A stretch of DNA of 26,553 nt from the NCBI GenBank assembly GCA_964498075.1, contig CAZCGA010000095.1, positions 1 to 26,553 of the forward strand. The letters run 5' to 3'. The notes below the pieces were generated by a model. It saw nothing but the letters and a program-made list of their open reading frames with translations, searched no databases and had not been told where the DNA came from. Every line of letters begins with the position of its first letter. Position 1 is the stretch's first letter. Source of the stretch: CAZCGA01 sp964498075 (lineage in GTDB: Bacteria; Desulfobacterota; Binatia; HRBIN30). The position numbers and the translations under genes were made by a program. Below are positions 16,997-23,941 of the stretch, piece by piece.

Positions 16997-19615
16997 ATGA
17001 GAAGGCAACTCTCCTTCTTCATACTCTGGGGTGTCATTTGTACGATGCCGGCGTTCGCATCCGGCCCCGGAGATCTCGACCCGACCTTCGGCAGCGGTGG
17101 GGTCGTGACGACGCCGGGCGGCAGCAACCATGGTGGGGCTGCGTACGCGCTGGTGTTGCAACCAGACGGCAAGCTGGTAGCGGCCGGACAGTATTGGAAC
17201 GGAGCGGACTGGGACTTCGGCCTGGTCCGCTACAATCCAGACGGCAGCCTCGACACCACGTTCGGAAACGCCGGGATCGTCTCGACCGGGATTGCCCCGA
17301 GCGGTCTCAACACGGCCTTCGAATACGGCCGAGCTCTCGTCCTGCAGCCCGACAACCGCCTGGTCCTCGCAGGCTTTGTATCGTCGGACGACGAATTCCG
17401 CGCAGCGTTGCCAGCGCTGGCACGTTACAATCCCGACGGCAGCTTCGATGCCACGTTCGGCAGTGGTGGGACGGTGATCACGTCGATCGCGGGCGAAGCC
17501 AACGCGCTGGCCCTGCTCCCCGACGGGGGGCTGATTACAGCCGGATATGCACCGGTGGGGAATGGTCACACTGGAGTTGCGCTGATCAGCTACAATCCCG
17601 ACGGCAGCCTCGACACCACGTTCGGTAACGGTGGGATCGCCACGATCCCGTTGAGTGGGGGTTACGACCAGGGGCGGGCGCTGGTGGTTCAACCCGACGG
17701 GACGCTCGTTGTGGCCTGCCTCTGGCGTAACAACAGCTTGATCTCGCGCTTCGCTCTCATCCGCACCACTGCCGACGGAAGCCTGGATGCGACGTTCGGT
17801 GTTGGCGGCATTGCCAAGATCCAGTTTCCGAACAGCCTCGACTACGATAACCCCCATGCCGTGGTCCGGCAGTCCGACGGGAAGCTCGTCGTCGCTGGAG
17901 TGTCGTACACCCCCCGGGCGCTATTCGCCCTGGCGCGCTTCAATACCGACGGCAGCCTCGATCCGGCGTTCGGCGGCACTGGCATGGTCACCACGCCGAT
18001 CGGAACTTATGCGCGAGCCTTCGCCCTTACCCTACAACCCGACGGCAAGCTGGTGGCGGCGGGTGCATACGCTTCAGGTAGTCAGGAACGTTTTGCGCTC
18101 GTCCGCTACAACCCGGATGGCACGCTCGATACCAGCTTCGGCAGCGGCGGCGTGGTGGCCCCCACTTCTGCTGGGGGGATCCCGCTCGGTGCGGCACGCG
18201 CCCTGGTCCTGCAGCCGGACGGCCGGTTCGCTGCTGCGGGAGATTCCTTCACGCTGGCGCGCTACGTTTCCGGCACCTGCGGCAACGGCATCGTCGACGC
18301 AGGGGAGGAGTGCGACGACGGCAACACCACGAGTGGCGACGGCTGCGACGTAACTTGCGCCGTGACCCGATGTGGCAACGCCGTCACCACCAATGGCGAG
18401 GAATGTGACGACGGCAACAACAACACGAACGACGCGTGCGAGAACGACTGCAGGCGGAACGTGTGCGGCGACGGCGTGCTGCTCTCCGGCGTCGAGCAAT
18501 GCGACGATGGCAACCTCAACCCGAACGACGCGTGCAAGAACGACTGCACGCTCAATATCTGCGGCGACGGCGTGCTGCGGATCGGCGTGGAGCAGTGTGA
18601 CGATGGCAACCGCAACACGAACGACGCGTGCACCAACAACTGCACGGTCAACGTGTGCGGCGACGGTGTCGTGTACACCGGCGTCGAGCAGTGCGATGAC
18701 GGCAACCGCATCGACGCCGACGGGTGCGAGTCGGACTGTACGCTCAGTCAAGTCTTCGATACGGTCGTGCTGCCTCTCAAGCCGCAGAACGTCCGGCTGC
18801 GCATCAAGCACCCGCGGCGCAGCATGCGCGTGCGGGTCAAGGTGCGCGACGCGACTGCGGCGGCAAGCGGGCAAGGGACGGAACACACCGTTCAGCTCCT
18901 GGCGGAGCCCGGTGACTGCCCGGTGGCGAGCGTCGGTACGCCGGACTTCGGGGACAGCGCGGCCGGGGCACCGGATACGGTGCAGCTGGGCGGCGGCGGG
19001 AGCGCCAGCGCCCTGGTGCCGCTCACCATCTCGAGCGACGCGTTTCTGAGCTTCAATCGCAAAGCACCGAAGCGCTGCACGCTGACGTTCCGCGCACGGA
19101 CGGTCACGCCGACCGGGACCTACGATCCCACGCCAGCGAACAACGTCGCGACGATGGAAGTGAACGTGACCGATCGCCGCGATCCGGAGCAGACGGCGTT
19201 CCACGAGGTGGTCATCAACAGCCGGCCCGCGGTCAGCGTCCGGATCGCCAAGGGGCAGGCGCGCGCCCGGGTGAGCCTCGCGGCGCGCATCGGCAACGCG
19301 GACCTCGGCGAAGCGGGCGGCCATACCAGCGCGATCCAAACGAGCGATGGTGACTGCCCGGCGGGGACGGTTGGGCCAGCGGACTTCCAACCATTCCAGG
19401 AGGGGATGCAGAGCTTCACCACCGTCCGCGGCGGCAAAACGGCGCGCGCGAACCTCCAGCTGACGCTCGATCGCGGAGCGATCAAGATGGCCAGCGCAAC
19501 CTCACCGGCGCGCTGTACCGCCGTGCTGACGGTGACCGGACCGGGTGGCGATACGGAAGCCAGCAACAACGCGACGCGCCTGGTGATCGACGTGGTCGAC
19601 GCAAACGACTTCTAA
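16997..19615 (+). CDS. Delta-60 propeller / Cys-rich repeat exported protein, copy C
   Basis: Predicted 872 residues. I chose ATG 16997 over an in-frame ATG at 16931 because it follows a TGGAGG ribosome site (16985-16990) and starts directly at the signal peptide (RRQLSFFILWGVICTMPAFA). Domain order is the same as copy B: seven delta-60 units (to residue ~420), five Cys-rich repeats (residues ~428-581), then a duplicated C-terminal beta domain ending VVDANDF. The 3' third is nearly identical to copy B at a constant offset of 2685 bases, including an exact 177-base match (16270-16446 versus 18955-19131), whereas much of the propeller differs. This suggests recent gene conversion or duplication with faster change in the propeller. 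Probably cotranscribed with copies A and B; the 66-base spacer has no evident terminator. Confidence 0.85.
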   Translation: MRRQLSFFILWGVICTMPAFASGPGDLDPTFGSGGVVTTPGGSNHGGAAYALVLQPDGKLVAAGQYWNGADWDFGLVRYNPDGSLDTTFGNAGIVSTGIAPSGLNTAFEYGRALVLQPDNRLVLAGFVSSDDEFRAALPALARYNPDGSFDATFGSGGTVITSIAGEANALALLPDGGLITAGYAPVGNGHTGVALISYNPDGSLDTTFGNGGIATIPLSGGYDQGRALVVQPDGTLVVACLWRNNSLISRFALIRTTADGSLDATFGVGGIAKIQFPNSLDYDNPHAVVRQSDGKLVVAGVSYTPRALFALARFNTDGSLDPAFGGTGMVTTPIGTYARAFALTLQPDGKLVAAGAYASGSQERFALVRYNPDGTLDTSFGSGGVVAPTSAGGIPLGAARALVLQPDGRFAAAGDSFTLARYVSGTCGNGIVDAGEECDDGNTTSGDGCDVTCAVTRCGNAVTTNGEECDDGNNNTNDACENDCRRNVCGDGVLLSGVEQCDDGNLNPNDACKNDCTLNICGDGVLRIGVEQCDDGNRNTNDACTNNCTVNVCGDGVVYTGVEQCDDGNRIDADGCESDCTLSQVFDTVVLPLKPQNVRLRIKHPRRSMRVRVKVRDATAAASGQGTEHTVQLLAEPGDCPVASVGTPDFGDSAAGAPDTVQLGGGGSASALVPLTISSDAFLSFNRKAPKRCTLTFRARTVTPTGTYDPTPANNVATMEVNVTDRRDPEQTAFHEVVINSRPAVSVRIAKGQARARVSLAARIGNADLGEAGGHTSAIQTSDGDCPAGTVGPADFQPFQEGMQSFTTVRGGKTARANLQLTLDRGAIKMASATSPARCTAVLTVTGPGGDTEASNNATRLVIDVVDANDF
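18278..18739 (+). repeat. Five Cys-rich DUF4215-type repeats, copy C
   Basis: Five tandem units, CGNG/CGNA then CGDGVLL, CGDGVLR, CGDGVVY, each with ECDDGN or QCDDGN and a closing Cys pair. Confidence 0.85.
18955..19131 (+). repeat. 177-bp exact repeat, copy C member
   Basis: Partner of the exact repeat at 16270-16446. Both encode the same stretch of the first C-terminal beta domain (SAAGAPDTVQLGGGGSASAL onward). Confidence 0.85.
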
Positions 19616-20088
19616 GGGTACCAGGCAGATTCGTGTAATTTTATACGCAGGAGCGGTCGAACGAGCTTTCGGTCGAGGATGTACTGGCCGTAGAGCACGA
19701 CGTCATCCCATTCGTGGCACCTGGCGCGCCGCTAAACTAACACGGGCCTGCCCGGCGGCGTCTACGCACTCGCCATCGATCCCATCACGCCGACCGTTTC
19801 CGCCATTGGATTAATCGGGGCATGCGCGCTATCCGTAGAACGGGGCGACCTCACGAGATGCGCGGACAATTTGGATGACTGCGAGCGCCACCTCACCAAC
19901 GCGCTCCGCACCGGCTTTGTGTGCACCTACCGCCCCGAACAACCGGTGGCGTGGCGCCTGTGAATCTGAGAGCGCCGTGCGGCGCATATCGCGGGCTACG
20001 TCCCCGCTGGTCTCCCCCTCAGCCCGCCACCCGATCAAGCCGCCAGCGTTCGCTTGCGCCGGGTCACCCGTCTCAGTAGGGTCGGGCA
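19616..20088. other. Gene-poor relic region
   Basis: This 473-base stretch has no intact gene. It holds a chimeric coding relic at 19736-19963 (separate entry). On the minus strand, 19612-19731 has a 39-codon start-less frame that reads like protein (EWDDVVLYGQYILDRK), which I cannot identify; the plus strand over the same bases also reads plausibly (SVEDVLAVEHDVIPFVAPGA), so neither can be called. A small hairpin, GCGCC-GTGC-GGCGC, lies at about 19971-19984. The region looks like the scar of past rearrangement. Confidence 0.5.
19736..19963 (+). pseudogene. Chimeric relic: propeller-like fragment joined to tail of the sensor/regulator family
   Basis: One open frame without a convincing start. 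Its first part reads TGLPGGVYALAIDPITPT, like the blade motif of sortilin/Ycf48-type propellers. Its last 81 bases (19883-19963) encode RHLTNALRTGFVC, then TYRPEQPVAWRL and a stop. That tail aligns without gaps to the 3' end of the PDZ/GAF gene (26363-26443), with about 10 differences in 81 bases. The junction (~19800-19880) is unrecognisable. It is best read as remnants of two genes fused by deletion, leaving a duplicated C-terminal tail. Homology of the tail is directly visible; the propeller assignment is tentative. Confidence 0.6.
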
Positions 20089-20538
20089 GTGCGAATCTAC
20101 ATCAACACCAGTGCTCTCCACCGCCCTTTCGATGATTTGTCGCAGGCGAGAATTCGCGAGGAAGCTGAAGCAATGGCGATGTTGATTTCGGCCATCAGGG
20201 CCGGCCGCGCCGAGTTGCTCTCCTCCGAGTATCTTCTGTTCGAGGTTACACGGAACCCGGATGCAGGCCAACTCGGTATCATGCTTGCGGTCCTTGCGTT
20301 GGCTCGACGCCAGGTACGGGTGTCGCGAAGCGCCGTCGTTCGCGCCGAGTAGCTTGAAGGTGAGGGACTGCGAGGACTGGATGCTGTCCACATCGCATGC
20401 GCCGAGGCTGGCCACGCGGATCTCTTGGTCACGACAGACGACCGAATGCTCCGTGGTGCGCGTCGCACCAGCGGTGTCGACGTCAGAGTGGTGAGCCCTT
20501 TCGGGGCGCTCGGACTGCTGAATGAGGAACTGCAATGA
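20089..20538 (+). pseudogene. PIN-domain nuclease (VapC-like), inactivated
   Basis: Begins at GTG 20089 (RIYINTSALHRPFDD) and would give ~149 residues, but an in-frame TAG at 20350-20352 splits it after 87 codons. The same frame continues past the stop with clear PIN sequence: LEGEGLRGLDAVHIACAEAGHADLLVTTDDRML. A single CAG-to-TAG change (Gln) would explain it. The first PIN motif normally reads YLDTS with a metal-binding Asp; here it is YINTS, so that Asp is replaced by Asn. PIN toxins of this kind cleave RNA using an acidic quartet. Loss of the first Asp plus a nonsense codon suggests a dead toxin. It overlaps the next gene by ATGA, typical of a toxin-antitoxin-like pair. Confidence 0.75.
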
Positions 20539-20780
20539 AGACCCATGATCTCACGGATGCGGAAATCCGCGCCCTCGGCTGGCAAGCGCTCATCGACCGC
20601 CTCGGACCCGATGGTGTGCTGCGCTTCGTCGTTCAGACGCAGTCCGGGTCTGGCGACTACGCACAGCAGCGGCACGCGGCTCTGGGAAGCCTCTCGGTTC
20701 GCGAGCTGCTTACGCGCCTGCGGGCCGCGCCTACCCGCCGCCCGCCGCGGCGAACCAGCCGTCGCCAGCGCCGTCGATAG
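20535..20780 (+). CDS. Small partner of PIN-domain gene, putative antitoxin-like protein
   Basis: Predicted 81 residues. ATG 20535 overlaps the PIN stop (ATGA). The sequence DLTDAEIRALGWQALIDRLG, then GVLRFVVQTQSGSGDYAQQRH and LSVRELLTRLR, resembles a widespread small family often found beside PIN genes, with a conserved RF-x-Q...GDY...RH core. An antitoxin role is inferred from context only. The Arg-rich C terminus (PTRRPPRRTSRRQRRR) is unusual and could be an extension from a lost stop or a nucleic-acid-binding tail. Unlike its partner, it is intact. Confidence 0.6.
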   Translation: MKTHDLTDAEIRALGWQALIDRLGPDGVLRFVVQTQSGSGDYAQQRHAALGSLSVRELLTRLRAAPTRRPPRRTSRRQRRR

Positions 20781-20884
20781 TGTGGCTGCGCGTCAGTCGG
20801 TCGGGAGGCGGCGACGTTGCGTCAGCTGGAGAGGATATCGCGCTTCGCAACCCAACGTTCGCACGGCGCCGGAGGAGGCAGATC

Positions 20885-22165
20885 ATGCGCATCGTTCGCA
20901 AGGGGATTTTGACGTGCTTCGTTGCCGCCCTGGGACTGCTGCCGCGGGGACACCTGGCCCCGGCGCAGGCAGTGCCGCCGGTGGGGACGGTCGTCACCGA
21001 GACCAACGTCAGCACCGTGTCCGACCTCATCTCGCCGGTCGTGGAGTGGAGTGTCAAGCACGGCATGCAGCTCACCATCGGCCCGTACAAGAAGATCGAG
21101 ATGCCGAAAGCGTACGTGGAGGCGACCGAGAAGTACGCAGGTCAGGTCAAGTTGACCACCCAGGGCACCGTTGAAGGCTACGTCGCCGGCCTGCCATTCC
21201 CCACGATCGATCCCAACGATCCGAACGCCGGTCTCAAGTTGGCGTGGAACTTCAACTACAGGCCCTACCTGACCGACGATTGGATCTGGCGCAACTTCCC
21301 CATCGTCACCGGGCCAGTCCGCAGCGACGCACCAATGGGCGTCGAACGCGAGTATACGGTGGGCTACAATGCCCGCCTGTATTACACGGGCCGGCTGTAC
21401 GTCGATCCCAAGCCCGTGCTGCCGAGTCGCGAAGGCTTCCGATACAAAGAGCTCATCGGGCCCTTCCTGGAACCGCTCGACCTCAAGGGCATCAACATCC
21501 TGAACTACCGCTATATGGACCCCCACCAGCAGGACGACACCTGGCTGTATCTGCCGAGCCTGCGCCGGGTGCGCCGGCTGTCCACCGCCCAACGCAGCGA
21601 CGCGATCCTCGGCCAGGACATCGACATCGACAGTAACTACGGCTACTCGGGCAATCCCGTGTGGATGACGTGGCGCTTTCTGGGCGAGAAGCAGATGCTG
21701 CTGTCCGTGCACGCGCAGAGCCCGGCCGAGTATTGTCCGGACAAGGGGGATTTCGCCTTGTGCGACGTGTGGGAGCCCAGAAGCGTGTGGATCATTGAAG
21801 GAAGGTCGAAAGTGCCGCAGTACGCCTTCTCGAAACGGGTCCTCTTCATTGACAAGGAAACATACTGGGCAACGTGCGCCGACATGTACGATCAGGCGGG
21901 CGAACTGTGGAAGGGGTGGATCATGACGCTGCGCTTCGCCCAGCGTGCGTCGGATCAGCCGGGGGTCACCGTGTACCCGGACGAACAGGCGTTCAACCCG
22001 GGCGTGATGATGGTTGACACCCAACTAGGGCACGCCACGAAGTCGTGGGCGCCGACCCGGGCCTCCCGCACGGGCGAGGAGGAGATGTTCAACGTGGGGC
22101 CTGACAAGAATGGTGTCCCCGAAGACTTCTACACGGTGGCCCACCTGATCGCGGCAGGACGCTAG
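20885..22165 (+). CDS. DUF1329 exported protein, LolA-like lipid-handling family
   Basis: Predicted 426 residues. I chose ATG 20885 for its strong ribosome site (GGAGGAGG at 20871-20878) and the signal peptide that follows (GILTCFVAALGLLPRGHLAPAQA). The family hallmarks are the central block YMDPHQQDDTWLYLPSLRRV and the following RRLSTAQRSDAILGQDIDID. The length is typical of DUF1329. The family has a LolA-like fold and is thought to carry lipids or hydrophobic compounds in the periplasm. Its stop overlaps the DUF1302 start (TAGTG), so the two are translationally coupled and probably act together at the outer membrane. In other proteobacteria such pairs often sit near RND-type exporters or genes for hydrophobic substrate use; none is visible here. 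Confidence 0.85.
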   Translation: MRIVRKGILTCFVAALGLLPRGHLAPAQAVPPVGTVVTETNVSTVSDLISPVVEWSVKHGMQLTIGPYKKIEMPKAYVEATEKYAGQVKLTTQGTVEGYVAGLPFPTIDPNDPNAGLKLAWNFNYRPYLTDDWIWRNFPIVTGPVRSDAPMGVEREYTVGYNARLYYTGRLYVDPKPVLPSREGFRYKELIGPFLEPLDLKGINILNYRYMDPHQQDDTWLYLPSLRRVRRLSTAQRSDAILGQDIDIDSNYGYSGNPVWMTWRFLGEKQMLLSVHAQSPAEYCPDKGDFALCDVWEPRSVWIIEGRSKVPQYAFSKRVLFIDKETYWATCADMYDQAGELWKGWIMTLRFAQRASDQPGVTVYPDEQAFNPGVMMVDTQLGHATKSWAPTRASRTGEEEMFNVGPDKNGVPEDFYTVAHLIAAGR

Positions 22166-23799
22166 TGACCGTGCGCGCGAAGTGGCCCCTGTTTGTCTGC
22201 GCCGCGCTGCCGGCCGTGTGCGGCAGTCGCCAGACGCAAGCGATCGAGGCCTACGGCCCTCTGCAGATCACCGGCAACGTCCAGTCGCAAACCCTTCTGC
22301 GCAGCCGGAGCACGGACAACTGGACCTTCGTGCAGAACCGCAACACCCTGCGGCTGCGCCTGGACTTCGACTGGATCAAGAACGGGCGGTTGATCGAACG
22401 CCTTGACGTGCCATGGGTGACGAACTCGACCCTCTATCTGCTGTACCGTGGCATCTACGACAGCGTGTACGACTTCGCGCCGGGGGGAAACCTGCACGAC
22501 ATCGACAACAACCCGGCCGGGTCAATCAACAGCCTCTCTCACGATCGCCGCGACGCGCTCAAGTTCCAGGACGACCTACGCGAGGCGTACGTCGATCTCG
22601 ATTTCCGCGACATCCCCCTCAGCCTGCGTCTGGGCAAACAGCAGGTTGTGTGGGGCGAGACCGACAACTTCCGCATGTTGGACCGCGCAAACCCGCTCGA
22701 TCTCACGTGGCACCAGGTGTACGAATCGTGGGACGACCTGCGCCGCCCGCTGTGGATGATCAAGGCGCTGTGGCAGGTCGGCTACATCGGACCCCTGTCC
22801 GATGCCTTCATCGAAACCTACTGGAATCCCGGCGACTGGTATCCCGCCAAGCAAGGCTTCATGCCCGACTACCCGTGGGGCATCCCCTTCGCGGATCCGC
22901 TGGCGCCGATCTTCTCGGCGTTGAACGCCAACTCGCTGGCGTTCGGCACGACGGCATTCAACCAGGGGAACTACACTCGGGATCCCGGCGACAACAGTCA
23001 GGTCGGTGTGCGGTTCAGCGCCGTCACGCCGCAGGGCGTCCAGTTCACGCTGAACTACTTCTACCAGCGCTGGGCCGGCGACGACGGCACCAACTCCGCC
23101 CCCTTCGCGGCCGTGACGAACCTGGACGAGAGCATTGCATTAGTCGCACACCACCAGGTGCCGATCGAGTTTATCGCTCCGTACGTGCACACCGTCGGCG
23201 CGTCGCTGAATTACTCGGAAGACACCTACACCGAAACAGTGTACCGTCTGGAAACCGTATACGATTTCGGCATCCCCTTCAGCGACCGCGACAAGCCCTC
23301 CCCTTTCTTCCAACAACAGTTCGGGGCCAACATCTACGGCGTCACAGAGCGCAACATGTGGAAGGGCATGCTCGCGTGGGACCGGCCGACGTGGATCCAC
23401 GCGCTCAACCGCAAGAACACCTTCTTCCTCAGCGGCCAGTACTTCTGGCACTACCTCGACAAGAAACCGAGCCTGATTGGGGGACTGGACCCGACCGGCC
23501 AAGATCGTGACGACGTACGGCGGTGGGAGATGATCTTCACCCTGCTCGCCACGACCTACTACGTCAATGGAACGGTGGTGCCCACGCTCGTGTACGCGGT
23601 CGACCCGATGAACACCTGGAACATGTACGTTGGCTGGAGCGTGGACTACTACGTCACCAACCAATTCATCGTCCGGCTGGGGCAGAACTTTTTCCTGGCA
23701 GCGGGCGCAGGCAGCACGCCGGCCTTCGAAACCTGGAGCCTGGGCGGGTCGAACCGTGGCCGTTCGGAGACTCTGCTGCGACTGACATATCAATTTTAG
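22165..23799 (+). CDS. DUF1302 outer-membrane beta-barrel protein
   Basis: Predicted 544 residues from GTG 22165, which shares one base with the upstream stop; GTG 22171 is an alternative. A short signal peptide (WPLFVCAALPAVCG) precedes the mature start near IEAYGPLQITG. The body is alternating aromatic beta-strand sequence. It includes LRLGKQQVVWGETDNFRMLD and NPLDLTWHQ, characteristic of DUF1302, where a GxQxVxWGE block is conserved. The protein ends ...LLRLTYQF with a terminal Phe, the usual outer-membrane insertion signal. It probably forms a channel or receptor for a hydrophobic molecule handled by the DUF1329 partner. The substrate is unknown. Confidence 0.85.
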   Translation: MTVRAKWPLFVCAALPAVCGSRQTQAIEAYGPLQITGNVQSQTLLRSRSTDNWTFVQNRNTLRLRLDFDWIKNGRLIERLDVPWVTNSTLYLLYRGIYDSVYDFAPGGNLHDIDNNPAGSINSLSHDRRDALKFQDDLREAYVDLDFRDIPLSLRLGKQQVVWGETDNFRMLDRANPLDLTWHQVYESWDDLRRPLWMIKALWQVGYIGPLSDAFIETYWNPGDWYPAKQGFMPDYPWGIPFADPLAPIFSALNANSLAFGTTAFNQGNYTRDPGDNSQVGVRFSAVTPQGVQFTLNYFYQRWAGDDGTNSAPFAAVTNLDESIALVAHHQVPIEFIAPYVHTVGASLNYSEDTYTETVYRLETVYDFGIPFSDRDKPSPFFQQQFGANIYGVTERNMWKGMLAWDRPTWIHALNRKNTFFLSGQYFWHYLDKKPSLIGGLDPTGQDRDDVRRWEMIFTLLATTYYVNGTVVPTLVYAVDPMNTWNMYVGWSVDYYVTNQFIVRLGQNFFLAAGAGSTPAFETWSLGGSNRGRSETLLRLTYQF

Positions 23800-23844
23800 C
23801 GGGGCAGGGCCCCGGCCCGTAAGTCCGCCGGGTCGCTCCCCGCT
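23798..23844. terminator. Inverted repeat after DUF1302 gene, possible terminator
   Basis: AGCGGGG (23798-23804, overlapping the stop) pairs with CCCCGCT (23838-23844), with further GC pairing possible inside. No T tract follows, so this is a weak candidate. Confidence 0.25.
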
Positions 23845-23941
23845 GGGTCGCTTGTGCGCATCTGCCGCGCCCTCGCCGCGCGAGTTTGACCGTTGGGAGT
23901 GCGGTGTGCATCATCGGAACCGGTGTCCCGGCCCAGCTCCC

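Noticed and set aside
14960..17857. A 965-codon open frame on the minus strand, antisense to copies B and C
   Set aside because: Its translation is low-quality Arg/Val/Ala-rich sequence produced by the GC-biased codons of the plus-strand genes. The plus frame has clear repeats, signal peptides and ribosome sites.
19612..19731. Minus-strand 39-codon frame containing EWDDVVLYGQYILDRK
   Set aside because: It has no start codon, is very short, overlaps an equally plausible plus-strand reading, and matches no family I can recognise.
23852..23941. Upstream extension of the sensor gene to a start at 23852
   Set aside because: The added residues are polar and Cys/Arg-rich without family character; ATG 23942 directly precedes the first membrane helix.
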